Assembly (NCBI RefSeq): GCF_018691265.1
Contig: NW_024881316.1
Location: forward strand, 24,839,819 to 24,903,818
Direction: 5' to 3'
Source: Tyto alba
Taxonomy: Eukaryota; Chordata; Aves; Strigiformes; Tytonidae
DNA: 64,000 nt
The translations under genes were made by a program, and so were the position numbers. The notes below the pieces were generated by a model. It had not been told where the DNA came from, made no database searches, and was given only the letters and a program-made list of their open reading frames with translations. This document shows positions 43,443 to 58,400 of this stretch, in pieces (within the stretch, counting starts at the first letter, position 1; each line of letters begins with the position of its first letter).

Positions 43443-46400
43443 TTTATTTTGAGTTCAGCCTAACAGGCTGCATCTGTGCTGCTTATTTTGAGGCAGAATT
43501 GTTGCCCATGCAAGCTATGTACTTTAGGGTCTGCTGCCATTTCTCCAGAGGTAAATCCTGGCTGCATGCTGAGCTTTAAAGGGCTCTACTTTTCTCTGAC
43601 AAGCTGTGTTACCATTCAGCAGCTTCCATGTGTCTTCTCAATCCTCCTCTTGGCATCCAGCATAAAAAATTTGCCCTAGCTCATTCCTAGAAGGGACTGA
43701 GTGTTGCCCGCCTGATGAGCAGATATATTTGCAGGCAGCCTGAGCAGAAGCTGCTTAAAAGGCAAATGTACACACAGGGATAAGGTTTCACAACCTACAT
43801 GAATGTAGATGTATCTGTAAATGGACATAGATCAATTATTGATTTTAATTGGAGCTGCATCTGGTCTTTTGTACCGAGGAAGCAACATCCTCTGTGTTTG
43901 TTGTAAATCTAGGGTTTGGTACTCGCAAAACCTTTAATCTCTTTTCAGCACTCCAAGTCAAATATCCAGTTTTGCAGTGACTGAAAGCAGTGTCCCACAT
44001 TTTCCAAAGAGCTCTTCAAAAAGCTGCAAGAAAGAGTAGACAGATTCTCCCCAAAATCACAGTAGGCTTCAGCTCTCCAGGGATGACCATGAGTGCCAGA
44101 GGGAAAAGTGGCAGTGTCGGACCTCAGAACATAGATACTGGACTCCAACCCCCTTTCTTCTTCATCCATATCTGCCACCACTGTTAGTGTGGCCCACAAC
44201 ACCCTTCAGCACGACAGAAAAGGATCAGTAAGTCTTCTCCTGCAAGAGGGCGAAGGCTGAGCAGACCAGAGGCTGTCACCAGTTCCTAAGCACTTTAGAA
44301 GCCTAATTTTCTGAGAGATGACAACTTAGGCTAATGATGCTGACGGTGCATCTAAGGCAAGCAAATTTCACAGCAGTATCACAGATTCTACACCAGGGAC
44401 ACGATACTTAATTTGCTCCCCCAGCCCAGTTAGTCTTGAACCAGGAATGGAGAGAGCTCATTTCCAGTCAGCCCCGGCCAGCTCCTCAGATGCCAGCACT
44501 TTTGGGATGGGAGGACTCCTGCAACACGTCTTCTTCTGAACCTGCTCTTAGCTCCTCACTGTGTCTGCAAAGCAGCGTGCTCCAACCACACTCTGCTACT
44601 TTCCCTGTTAAGGAAACAGCAGCATGTACCTGGAGTTAAGGTAACAACGTTGTGACAAGCACCACGTCATCCAGATCCGTCAGGGTGGTTATCTCTGCCC
44701 TCTACCTTCCAAATGTTTCTCCCGGCTCACCTGAATTTTGTTTCAGGGTCTGGAAACCAGCACAGTTACCGAGCTGGGAGCAAATCCCAGGACTCGCGGG
44801 TGCACCGCAGGTTCCTGGGCAGCCCTAGGCATTCCTGCCCTTCCACAGTGGGCACAACGGGATGCGCAGGGGCTGAGCGAGTTTCTGTGAGGATCTACCG
44901 GTCCTGCAGTGCATGGAAAGATAACACATTCATCTCTTTTTATGAAGCACTCATCTAATGCTGAACCACTGAAAAGAGATTTTAGCAAGTAGATAAATAA
45001 ATGCATACCTGGCCCCAGTCACCTTAGGATACCTCAGCAGCTACAGAGGCTGATTCCTGCTGGAGATATGCCTCATGCACTGGCGTGGTAGGAACGAAAC
45101 TACCATGCTGGTACATGAACAGTACTTATCTAGTGTAACTATGCCCATTTATACCAGAAGGTGAGTTTTCTTTATGAGGGAAAGAAGTCTAGCCTTAATT
45201 TTTCTACTGAGTCTGTCCTCTGGCAAAACCTGCTTTCATGATTTCAAACAAGTGTTTACAGAGCACCAACTGCCCCCTTGTTGGAAAGACAATGTAGTCA
45301 AACAGCAGTTTAAATTAGAGAAATTAAAAGACAGAAAGCTAAGAGAAGTAGATTTATTTCTTTCTTGAAACTTCAGACCAAAAAAAAAAAAAAAAAAAAA
45401 AAAACAACAAAAAAAAACACCCAGTGCAGACACTTTCACAAACATGTTTTCCATGTTTCATGAACAAACATGAAATCCACGTGCAGCTACAGACAGCCCT
45501 TTGCCAATCTTTCTGCCAGCTCAGATTTTTATAAGTTGTTGGAGAGTGTCTGACAAGCAATGTCAAATCATAATCAGAAGACAGGAATGTTTGGCAACGA
45601 GGATGATGCAGCCATTAGAGCTGCGAGAGCAAGGAGGCTGGATGAGAGCTTTAGCTGGAGGGGAAGCTGGGGCTGAGAAACACCCTCCGTGATGGTGCAG
45701 GCAGGGGAACCTGCAGCAAAGGAAGGGTGGGTGGTGACGGCTCATGAGCTGCAGGAGAAAGCAGGCCTTCTGAGAAAAAGGGAAGCGAAGCTCACTGGGC
45801 AGGTGTAGCTACGCACACGATGTGATTACCTATCGCTAAGTCTTTGTGGGATCAGCTCAGGACTCCTGCAAGTAGAGGGATGCACCCTTGGGAATTCATA
45901 GGAACTGAGAAAAGACAGGCTGCAGTCAGAATCCACAGTAAAAACTGCAATAAACTCCAGTGAAGGTAGCACTGGAAAAAAAAAACAGATGTAGCGAACT
46001 TCTCAGTGTTTAGGAATGCAGGAGTCCTGCAAAGCAAGCTGTTACGTAAATTACAGTTGTCATCAAAAAAAAAGAGAAAGATGGAGAAAGGAGCCGATTA
46101 AATACATGTTCTGCATCCAGTAGGAGTTTAATTACCTTGAGAAGTGAAACCAATTCCACTGCGTTATGGGTGGTAAGCTTGGAGTTTGGCAATACCCAAC
46201 ACACAGAATATTTTTATGCAATGCTCTGCAAACTGTCAACAACATGTGGCTTTCCAGCTGATCAACCTCTGCAGACCTTTGAAAATGAGGACATCCAGTG
46301 GCTGAATGTTATAACATTCATATAATCCTTCATCAAGGATTTGTGTCTGGAGCAGAACCTCACCAGTTGTGCCAAATTTCTGCCCCTCACAGAGGCATGA

Positions 46401-49400
46401 AGTATGGGGTGTGCAGAGTAAAGGCTTTCACAGAAGCCTTCTGTGCTGGGGTAAATTTCACTTAATTACAGGGCTACATCGTTGTAACAAATTGTTTGAG
46501 GCGGGCTCAGTAAGTATCACCTAGTAATACCTAGAATATTGCTTCACCTTTCTCTCTCTGCTTCCCTGTGATCATAAGCTTATGCTTTTATTTATATTAA
46601 AAAAAAAAAAAAAAAAAAAAAGGAAGAAAAAGCTTTCAAATCCCATCATGTTTCTAGTTTGGCCTCTAAGTCTCTTATTTAGTTACAGAGTGTAAACATG
46701 GCTGTGAGTTTTAGAAACCCTCATCACCTAACCAGTCCCTCTGGAACCAATCAGTACAGCAAGCATTGCACACCATGCTTTTAGTAATGTAGCCTTAGAT
46801 GCACCAGTTTGAATATTTACACCTAGCTCCTATATTACAAAAACATTTAAAGACCAATTGTAGCAATTAATCACGTTTCCAAATACGTACTGTAGGATAG
46901 GCACTAAAATCTTAAAAGATCAAATTCATGAAACTGCAGCAACTGATAACTCAACTATATAACACTCCAGGACAAGAATATTATCCCTTGTATGAACCAT
47001 AACAGGAAAAAAAATGAAAATATGTAAAAATCAGTCACATCTAGAGGAAACAGGCCACAGGATCTTTTGCACATTTACAGGCCATGATCTCCCCTGGGGA
47101 ACGGTCATACAATATCACTGTCTGCAATAAGTAACATCTCACCCAACATCAGGCACTGAATTTGGCAGCTAAGAATTGTAGAATTGTGCTGAGTTTCCAA
47201 GATGAGCTGAGTACAGCTAGTGAGTAGAAAAGCCTTTACCTTCCTCAAAAGTTGGTTTGAACTAATGTTGCTTAGGACTGTATCTACACACCCCAGAGCA
47301 ATCCCTTGAAGATTTATCAGGTAGCCCTTCACACAACTCGTTTCTCTGAACCAGCAAAGCCAAGTACTGAAAACAGAAGCAGTAAGAGCACCCCAGACCT
47401 TCTCCGACCTCCCATCAGTCCTTTTCAGCATGGCGTGCACAGTGCAGGTCCAAGGGCACAGACTTCTGTGGTCTCCACCTTCTGCTCCCGCTGATCTTTC
47501 CTATCTAGGCCGACCGTAGTTGCACTAATTAAGGTTCCCCACTTGGACAGATGTAACCTGCTTCTCAGCCCACTCTGGATATGAAATTACATTGCAGTTT
47601 AAGCCTAAATTTAGGCTGCTGCAGTCTTGTCCTTCTCGCCTCTGCTGTCTCGTGCCGGCTAGCACTAATGCTCGTGCAGGCACGTTACTGCCAGTTCAGG
47701 CAAGCCAATTCAACTGGAAACCAATCCAGCCATCATCAGTAGCTGTATCTGCTCTCTGAACCACTTCAGTTCCCAATTCCATAGGACAAGTACCAATTCA
47801 ATACAATTTTCATCAGTTGCATGTTTTTAGAATCTGAGGCTATACTTTCAGTTTAAGCTTGAACCACTAGACAGTCACTTAAGCTAGGCTTATACCACTA
47901 TGTTTCAAACTGAACCCAATGCCTTTGCAATCAGCAAAAGAGAAGGTATAGCCCTGAAACTCCCCAGCAAAACAATTCTCTTGATTTGGCAGTGCTCTTG
48001 CAGCCAAGCACAGGCTGGACCACCTCCCAGAGGGCTTCAGGTCACTGTTGGCCATCCTGAGCCACTCTTCAGCCTAAACCTCTCTAGTTGCAGGCTTCTG
48101 CTGAAGAAAAATGCTCTTTTCCTTTGACTCCCCTTCCCCAAGATTTCCTGTGCAATGGTCACAGCAGCAGGGTAAGATCAAGCTTGCTGATCCTGTGGGA
48201 AACCAAACCAGTATGAAAAATATAAAAGTACACATTTTTGCTTTCATTGGCTTTGAATGCTGAATCAACATAGTATATACTACACGAGCATTAGATCTGA
48301 TTCAAGAAAGGAGGTGGAAATGTTTGGTCAGCAGTTTGGGAGTCTATTTTTACCAGTTTGGCTCACTGCTAAGTCAGAAAACACGCAGCTTGGTAAAAAA
48401 GAAGAAGCCAGGAACAAATAGCAAGAGAAGAGATAGGGACTGTGGCAGTTTTAACCAGCTCACATTGTTATATCTTAAATAATTTACAGCTTTATTGTTT
48501 GGGAACTATATTTAGAGGTCATTAAAAAAAAAAAAATGGTGAGTGAAGAGCATGCTGGGCAGTCCCAGGAACTTTTTGAAGGAGAGCTATAGTTTTTCAA
48601 GGACTGAATCTTCCAGGATTACAGCACATTTTTCTTCTCTGGCTTGGGGCTTATGAAGAGCAGAATGAGAATCCCATAATGGATTTCTGCACCTGTAAAT
48701 TAAAATTTCCTGTATGATAGGCAGAATTTGGGGTGGCCATGCCTGCTGGCTAGCAGCATATAAATTCCTGCTGTCTTTCATATGTTGCAATGTAGAAGCA
48801 AAGAGCGTGAATGAGAAATTCAGGATATTTTTTCCTCATTACTCTTGGTGTTCTCTGCCTCTCTAGTATCTTATATCTTTTCTGGACCATTAGTGTCATA
48901 CTCAGATACTTACTTGATTTTATTTATTGATAAAAGTTACATTGTTTGGGGCACAGATGCTTAAACTAGTGCACTAAGCAAAGTCAAGTCAAGGTTCCCG
49001 GTCAAACTGAATTACTGACTTCTGAATTACTGACTTCCCTCTTTGTTCCTTCGCAAAGGTAATTTTAATTACATAAACTTCATAGAACAGCTCGTGAGGA
49101 GCAGCTAAATTACAGACAGCAGGCAGGGACAGGTGGGGAAAAGTGGCTTGGAGCTCCAAGAGGTGTTGCAACCTGAGCTGTAACACAAGAAAATTGGCAA
49201 AGCAACTGAATATCATCAATATTGAGAGCTTCAGGGCTCTTTTCTTTCTACAACAGCACTGTTGTATGTTTTTTTGACGTAGATCCCCTACCAGCTCAGA
49301 AGAACTTCATCCCGAAATTAGATCTTTTCAATTATCTTAGTCTTATGGCTAGATTGTCCTGGCTTTATACAAGGTGTCTGCATTTCATTGAATTTACTAT

Positions 49401-52400
49401 GAATGCAACCACAAAGCATGTACTTATTTCTCTGAAGGCTGCCTCAGACTATAAATTGACAAATTATATATTTACAGATTATATGGTGACAAGCAATTCA
49501 TCCTTCCATTCCTTTCACCAGACCATCAAAGACAGAAACCCCGCTGTATGCAGGCTGAAAATGACAAAACAACCACATTAGTTCACTCTCATGTGTCTAA
49601 TTTGCTTTCAAATGCCTGTTTTCAGCTGTGAGGCATAAGGGCAAAAATATTCTCCTCCTTTCTACTTCAAGTATAAGGGGGGAAAAAACTGTGTGCATAA
49701 GGACTGTAAGGAAAAAAAACAACAGCAAATACATATTTTGATTTTTCCAATAGCACAAAATTGCCATAGCCATTACTGACAGTAGAATCAACCTCAAATG
49801 TCTGTGAAGTTGACTAAATACTCTCCTTCCCTCTGATCTGTATGCCATCAAAACTGTTCTTTTCAGTTAAAAACATTCAGAAAGTTATGTAGTATCCATA
49901 CCTCATCCTCTGCAGATTAAAAAAAAAAAAAATCCATATTCTATCCCCTTTCAACAAACTAGATACTACAACATCATAATTTTTTCTGTGTCTGCCTGAG
50001 CCAGTGATCCAGATCAAACCCAGCTGTCTGTAATAAGACAGAAAATACAAGGCAGAGAATTGCTGGCTGTTTCATGCTGAGGTTTGAAAATAGTGAGTGC
50101 ACTGTGTTTTGAAGAGATTCAGCTACACTTTCAGAGTGGCTTGCAGTTTTGAAGTCCTACTGAAGGTAGCTATGCTTATCGTATTGAAAAATAACAGATA
50201 TATATCACAGAGCTTTGTTTTTCCAGTTTGGTGATAGTGGATTTTTTTATTGGACTCAACGGACTGTGAATATTGCAAACTGAGCAATTTGTCTGACAGA
50301 CAGACTGAGTGAATATTGCTATTCCTGTATTCCTCAGCTTCCAGCATAAATTTTCTCAAATAAATCCCAAGTGCTGAATATTAGCACATACTTAAATGGT
50401 CCAGCTTCACAGCTATCGACTGCTGACTGGGTATCAAAAGAGCCTTTGCATTTGCCATGGCTACTTGTCCGCTGATACCCATTCTGCTTGAACACAGGCA
50501 CTATGCAGACATAAATAGAGAGATAAGATCTCACCCTGATGCTCAGAAAACAGATTTTGAAGGGATTATCCAACCAATGGAAAATTAGTTTTTCTGAGTT
50601 CAATCCGGCATGCCCTCCCCCACACATCCACTGCAATGTTACAAGTCAACATCTCTGCTCAGATTTATTCTCCAGTCAAACCCCAGGTCATTTCAGTGGA
50701 TAACTCCTACTAATATTCCCATAAAGTAAGCATTACCACCTCTCTGTCCTGGCAGCATCAGGTTTCTTTAACTTTCTGAAGCTCCTATTTTGCTGTAAGT
50801 GTTGTCTCATACAAGCAAGAGATTTTTAGATGCTTGCTATTTACAGCGGGTAAAAAGAGGATGAGAATAAAGAGCTGATGGGGCTCCCCATGAAGAGAAG
50901 CAGCAACCCTCACAGTCTGCACACAAATGTGCTGCAACTATCTTGAAAGCAATGTCACTCTCCTTAAACCTTTTGCACTTAACTTTTCGGTAGTGGGAAG
51001 TGGCAGGCCATTAGCAGCACACTCATGCAAATTGCTAACTCACCCCAAATGAAATCTGGAGTTTGCTGCCTGCTGTGGCCACGCTGCCAGCCACCGGGCT
51101 GTACCACAGGGGCCGATGTGACAAGGAGACGTATTTTATGCAGTCCAGATGTAAAACGATGGAGCTCTTGGAAGGCACTCAAGGAAGTCTTGCCTCTAGC
51201 AAATCTTGCTCTTATGTAATAGGGACAAGAAGTGACATCTGATTAAAGATACAAGCTCAGACATTGATCTCTGGTGTTTGTAGGCTGATATGCCGAGGCC
51301 ACCAGACCTCTAAACAACTGAGCCATGTGTGGTCTTGTATGGAGATCAGTATAGCTACCGCTACTCCAAAGTATCTTGTCTCCACTAGATAAAATAGCAG
51401 GTTTTTCTCTGAGAAAAGACAAAATAAAAAAAAAAATAAAAAAAAAAAAAAAAAAAAAAGAAGAAAACCATTTTTAAAAAGCTGCAAAAAGGCATCTGAG
51501 CCAGTCAGGCAACCAGAGGGCAGCATCTTTATCTACTCGCTTCAGAACAGGCATAGCCCATTTGTCATGCAAGGCTGTAAGCAAAGCTGTGGATGAGCAA
51601 CACCCGAGAGCAAGGCAGGTTTCAGGTATGGAGAAAGCTCCATTTTTTGAAAAGTCCCATTTTCATACACAGGCATTAAAATTGGACTTTCTAAAACTGA
51701 ATTCGAAGCATCTGCTTTCGGGAACACAAGCACCTATTTCACACTTAGCGACAAATCAGCAAGTCAAAGTGTGAAGAAAACAAATTTAGCAAACTGAAAA
51801 GCATGAACACTTGAATATAGCAAACACATCCTCATTTTTGAGCACGTCAACAGCATCCTGATTATTTTGGGATACATTAGCAGGGAACAGCTGCGTCAAA
51901 CTAGGAAGCTTTAACTTCCTGTAGGAGTGAGCCAAAAAAGAAAAATGTCATTGGAAATACATTTCTAAAGTTATCTATGATGGAGACTAGGGAGTAGTTT
52001 CAACGTGAGAACTAAGGTTACACCCCTGAAAATGAGAGAGAAAAGAAAAGCACACATGTGCAACACAGACAAAGGCAGAATATACACTAGGGAATCTTGC
52101 AGAGATCTTCCTCCATTGGGTGTTGCATTGCCATATTGCATCAGGAGCTGAAGGAGGAAGGGCTGTAATAAAAAAGGACAAACAGACAGACTACAAGAGC
52201 TGGGAGAACAGAGGAGGTGCCGAGGTGGGGGTAAGGACACAGCACAGGTCAATGAGCCTTTCATGAGGAAAGGCTGGAAACACCAACAGATTTTGGGCGG
52301 AAAAGAGACAGAACCAAAATCTCCTTACTTGATGTTATGAGGAGAGCTGGCAAGGCAAAGAGCTACATTAGCTTTTTGGATGACAGACTGAAAACACAGT

Positions 52401-55400
52401 GTATTATTTTTAATTTCGTAGCTGGGGAATGGCCTGATGTTTCTATGATTTTTAAGGTTGCCCATGCTTGTGGCTTGGCATCTATCCTGAGGAAAAAATA
52501 AAAAAAAAACTTAAGCTGCATGCCAGCATGCTCAGAAAGAAGTTAAGAGGAAATGACCCAGACCATAATTTTCAAAATTCCCCAAGGGAGTTAAGAGAGT
52601 CAAAAATCATACCCAGCTTCAGGAAGAAAGGGGGACCTAGTTCTCACAGCCACATCTTGCAGCACTTGAACGCCTCTGTAACAACCCCTCCTGGGCCACC
52701 GAACAGCCGCCGGGAAGGACAGACGAGCCGGGACAGGGGCCGTGCTTCAACAACAGCAGGAGGTAGGATGCACAGCACCCACCCGACTCCTTACCACCCT
52801 CAGGACTGAGATCTTATGATGACACCATTATCTTTCTGCTGTCGAAATTCTTGCCGAATTCTGTTGCCTGGAAACCACAGTATAATAACCTCTAAAAAAA
52901 GCTGAATAGATTTAAACTTAGGTAATCAGGACGTACCTGAGAGCATAGGAAGAAAAAGGCAGCCCACTGATGTTTCCCCATAGTTAAGAGCCTCCCCTTC
53001 TCCCAGCAGTGGCACCCTGGTAGCTACAGCAAGGTGGGAGCCAGGCACTGCTGGGAAGAGGCAGGGAATAACAGATGGGCATCCAGGAGGAGGGTCAGCA
53101 GCCAAGCAAAAACATCTTCTCTCCTATGGAAACAGTAGTGCTATAGGAAATAATCACCCTAAGAGTTACACCAGTTCATCCCCAGAAGAAATGCATTATT
53201 TTCAATATAATTCAACACATTATTATGAATGATGGATAAGAGATTAAGCTTCCTGTTCCAGAGCAAGGAAAAAAATATTGGTAGGAAGAATGGTTGTCTT
53301 GTCCCCTACAAGCTCAGGATCTCAGTGGGTTTGAACTGCCGAGATCTAAGAAGAATGTAAACCACTGTGCTAGTCAGAGCAGCACCAAAAACATGGTCTG
53401 TCACATCCTTGGTTTTTCCCTAATTCCTTAGAAAAAGCCCTTTCTGTACTAAGTGCCATAATTCTGAGAAAATTATACCATGTTTTCAGTGTTTAACACT
53501 GACTTATATGCAAAATATAGCTCAGTCTTATCTAACAACCGAGACAAATGCTTCATACATTATGCATGAGTTCTTCCCCAAAGCTCTTGATACGGATTAT
53601 AGAGAATCAAGATATGCTGTCATCTTAGTGTTGAAAGTTTTGGTAACACTGAATGATTAAATAACTTCATAGTAGACTCACTCCAAGGTTTTCCTGAGGA
53701 AACTCTTCCTTAAACCTCTCGTGTTAGGCAGGCCAAAGAGACGTGAGCCCTCAGTATTGAAAAACATGTTGCTGTATCAAACAGCAGAGGAAACACAGGT
53801 ACACCTTAGTACAGCTCTCCAGATCAGGAAACTTCTGGAGAAGGCATTCAGTAGAGACTGGGGACATTTTCCTTCTTAGGAGCCAGTACCTTTCTGAGAA
53901 TGTTAAATTTTAACATCTTCTAAGGATCTATTAGGACTTCTGAAATAAAGCAATGTCTTGACACTTCCAGTTTCTGCCTGTTTGATAAGTATTTGTTCTC
54001 CAAATAGTCACTGGGAAAATAGGTTTCAAATAATATACATTTCTCTCGTTCATTAAACCCAAAGAGAAAAGTAGATGGAGATGTTCAAGAGGTAACATAA
54101 GCCTCATTTCCTCATGTGTTTCTCCCCTTCTTAAAGCACTGAATACTTTTTGCTATGATAATAAAGGTCAGGGAGGCTGTCAGCCTCCTCATGATCCAAT
54201 GCCCCCTCACTAAAGAAAGGAATTTGAAACAATGACAGTTGATTAATCAGCTGGTAATCAACTCCAGTTCACAACAAAACCTTGTGGCACAGAGCAGAGA
54301 GCTCCTTTTTATAATGAAGTCTCTGCATTTTCAGAGCCACATAATTTTTTTCCTTCCCTATAAACTTAGAAAGATCAGTACCTCTGCTCAGGGTCTGTGG
54401 TATTCATCCCTCAGCTGTGGAAGCAAACTCAGGTCTCAGGCTTTCTGGAAAACTGGAGAAGCTGCTTCATGTATAAGCCTTTGGTACTTCTCTGCAACAT
54501 TTCACTTTCTCTGTGCTTTTCTAAATGCCTAAGCCCAGAACTCAGCTGTCAGCACTGCTCCAGCATGATACTAATGCTCTGAAAAGTCACACTTTAGTGC
54601 TCCACTTTCGTGTTTATCTAAATTTCAGACAGACTAATTATCCAACTTTCAGGCTGAAAGGTCTGAAAGCATTGAAAAGCCATATCAAAGGTAGCTGTGG
54701 GGAAAATGTGTTTTGCAGAGAGCTGGCTACAGCACATCCATGGGAGAGAAAAGCCGAGAATGCCCTGAGCGTTGTGAAGAGCTGTAAGTAGGAAAAGTGT
54801 CTTGTCTGGCAAAAAGAAACTTGTGAAATATATGGAGTAAGGTGGCAGGAGGACAAGGGCTTCCACTTTTTCCCCTCAGAGGTCAGCATCTTGAAAAGAA
54901 GGAATATTGTTTTCCAGTCAGGTCTCAGCAGCCTTCTCCCTTTTTGCAGGTTAGACTCCTTACTTCTTCCAGAGCCAAGCAGCAGCCCGCTCCTCTTTGT
55001 TTCCATCTGAGCGGCTTATTTTCCTGCTTCTGCAGGCCTCAGCAAGTGGCATCCCTTCTACAGCACCAACAATTCCATAAAGAGATAGGGCCTGTAGAAG
55101 TGATAAAGAGCTTTGTCTACTGCTTGGATACCCACTTGCAGTTCTGTAGGAGGACAGCTACGTAAGATTTTTTCAGAGCTGTTCAGCCCTCTCCCTAAGC
55201 AAGTGCCATTTTTAGGTCTGGCACCAGGGATAAGAAGAAGCAACTTTTCTGTAAACAGAGTTCACATAACATACACTGCTAAAGGCTTCTACTGGCACTT
55301 CCCACAGTAAGCACACCATTTAGGGCTTAAGCTATATGAAGATGTCGTTCATGACTTTGTAGTTTCACATTTAAAGCAGGGATTTCAAAATCTTGCAGTT

Positions 55401-58400
55401 TGAGGCCAAAAAAAAAAAAAAAAAAAACCACACACAAAACACCCCCAGACTTCTGCACTATCTTGACCCAAATAGTTGTTTCTTCTGAATCTAAGAGAAA
55501 CACACACTTAGATTCTGAAATTAGATTTCTATGCCTTAAAATATTTGGTAGGTTCCTGAGTATTTGATGCTTCATTTCTGAAAAACTATGACAGCCTCAT
55601 CATGTTTATAATTCTACAGTACTGGAAATTCTAAGCTCCATTTTTAGTGTAATTTTTGTCTAGGGCCACACTGGTACGGAAGTTGAGAAGGGGTAAAGGC
55701 ACAGGACTGTTAGACAGATTCCAGGATGCTCCATCTTGGAGAATACAGCTTCTCCTTATCTTTATGGTTCTAAGCCATGAGAGACTTGGACTTTGTATGT
55801 CCATCTTCAGAAACAGTCTTATCAAATCTTCTGTGATTAGTACATTCCTTTGCACATTTGGAAATGCTTGGTTTTCATGGTTTTTTTGTTGTTTTGGATC
55901 CCAACTCCCCACAAATTTTCTGGAAAGCCTGCAATTCTGTCTCTAGAATGTGTGTAGTCACAGAGGTCCCTTTTTGCTACAGATTAAAGTTGAAGTTTTA
56001 AAAACAACACAAGACATGTAACCAAAGAAAATGACTGTACCACAGAATAAAACAGAGTTCAGCTCTATGAAATTGTTGAGATAGGAGAAGATCCAAAGGT
56101 TGTGTAAGGATGCAACTCACTACGGAAAATTAAAAAAGCACATTAGAACATGTGTACTAGAAACTGTGAGAGGAGGATTACACGCCTGTGTATACTACAC
56201 ATCACTTCCATTAAACAAGAGGAAGAATGATCTATTTCCATTCTCATTCCAAGCAGCACAACTGCAGAGAGTGATTCCACCACCTTCCTGTAAAGTTTCA
56301 GTGCCAAACAATGGTAGCCAAAGCAGAGACCCATTGAAAATCAAAGGCAAACTATCACACCAAGACATGTTGAACCCAGCCCCTACAGCGCAAACCTGAT
56401 TGATCATGAGGACACATCACCATTCCTTTTTCCCCAACTGATTCAGTAGATCAGAAGGGAAATTCTTTGGGGGTTGGAGGAAAGAATTGCTCATATGGAA
56501 GCTACTGACAAAGCAAAGCAAAAAAAAAAATCCACAGTATGTTTGGCCTGTAAAGAAACAAGCCCACTTCTGCCATAGACGGTGAACCAGGAGAACAAGC
56601 AACTCCTTCAAGCTAGTTCTCCTTCCTCCCTTGCCTAGGAGGATTAAGCTTGCCACAAGCAGACGTTACAGATCTGGAGAGAATTAGACTTGTTCCTCCA
56701 GTGGCAGTAACTAGTTACAACTGCAGGAAAAAGATCTTGATAAATTCTGCTGTGGACATTGCCTTTGGCAGCTCTGGGCAAAGAAAGAAACCTCTGCTCA
56801 GTGGTGGGAGTGGCTGCAATGGGAGAGTAGGCTAACCAACCAAGGCCTTCGATCACCCACTTAGAGACCTCTCCTATCTTTACAGGAAGGGCAGAGAAGG
56901 AAAATACAAATAATCAGGCAACCCTCACTGGTTGTTTTGTTTGTTTGTTTTTTGTTTTGTTGGGTGGTGTTTTGTTCAGGTTTTCCCCCAGAAGCAATGT
57001 ATCGAGGAATGATGTCTTACTCATCAATCCATCAACATTTTTCACCATACTAAATCCTGGCACAAACTTTTCCTGAACTTTCAGATGGCAAGTCTGAGAT
57101 TTGCACTGGGTGAGGAGATTTCTTTTTCCTCTGCCAAGATTAACCTATGGCTGCCAGAAATCCCCAACTACCAGACAACCAACAGTACCATGATCAGAGC
57201 TGTAAGACCCTCCCTGCTTCAGTAGCAGCTCAAATAATGATCCTTAGAACAGAAACAACTGACAACAGTATGCATAGGGCAGTTCACCAAGGTGTCCAAA
57301 TTCTTCCAGAAGGATCACGCCAAACCCTTAACTGCACCCGGGCTTTGGCCCAGGACTTAACCTGGCATTTGAACGCCTACGTGGTCCCTAAGAAGAGCTT
57401 AGATCCTGAAAATTCACATTGTCTTCTGAGCAGGGTCTTATAAGAACACTTCACCTCAAAGCTGTGTTTTCTCCTCCCACCACAGGGACTGTTTAGATGG
57501 CAAGAACATACATCCTTTAAGTGGAATAGCAGTCAGGCCATGCTTTCTTCTGGGGCTCAACCACTAACAGGATGGAAAATGTTCCTGAATGCTATGAAAC
57601 AAACATTGGCAGGAAGTGGAAAGTGGTTTCTATGCATGAAATGGACAGTTTGTGGTCTTTTCCACAACAGCAGGGTTCTCCTTTTGTGACCATATTTTTC
57701 TCCCATTACACAACTTGACAGAAATGAATATGGAACTTGCTCATCACTTGGAGGGAAAAGTGCTGTGCTGCTGGGATGAAAGGCTCCAGAGGTACTGCAA
57801 GAGTACTAGGAGCTGCAATGTGTTTCTAAGGAAGAGAAGGCCATCATGCACTCATAACTTTAGTCTTTCTGTGACAACAGCCACTTCCCTAAAGAAGGTC
57901 ACAGGTCTCTTCCTCCAACATGCCTTGAGTCAGCTCTTCACCAGGGAGCTCAGAGCCAGCTGGCTCGAACACAGAACAGGCCTCACACGCTTACAGGAGG
58001 ATACAGGATTTATCAGAAAGAGGGGTGTGGCAACCAGACTAGGGAGTATGTAACTAAACCAACCAAAAGTCTTTCCGTGCATCTACCAGAAGGAATGTGA
58101 TCTGCCTCAGGCCAATATACTCCAATACCATGTATCGTCAAGGATGTCAGATGCCAAGAACACACAGACCTAGCAAACTCCTCTTTACTGGAATAACTGC
58201 ACACGGGGATGGAAGGCAGGAGACTGCAGAAGCATCTACATCAGTGTCCTAGTTCAGATTAAAAGGGCATGCTTTTAAAGTAAGCTTTGAATTTACTTTC
58301 ACATATGCTTTGAATCATGTCTGTCAAGCCACAAAAAACAAGATTCCTCACAAATGAGCTGGGAGATGCATTCCCAGAGCACCTCTGACACACTGTAGCC

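Noticed and set aside
52468..52809. 113-codon Lys/Arg-rich plus-strand frame
   Set aside because: It has no recognisable domain, and the length is expected by chance.
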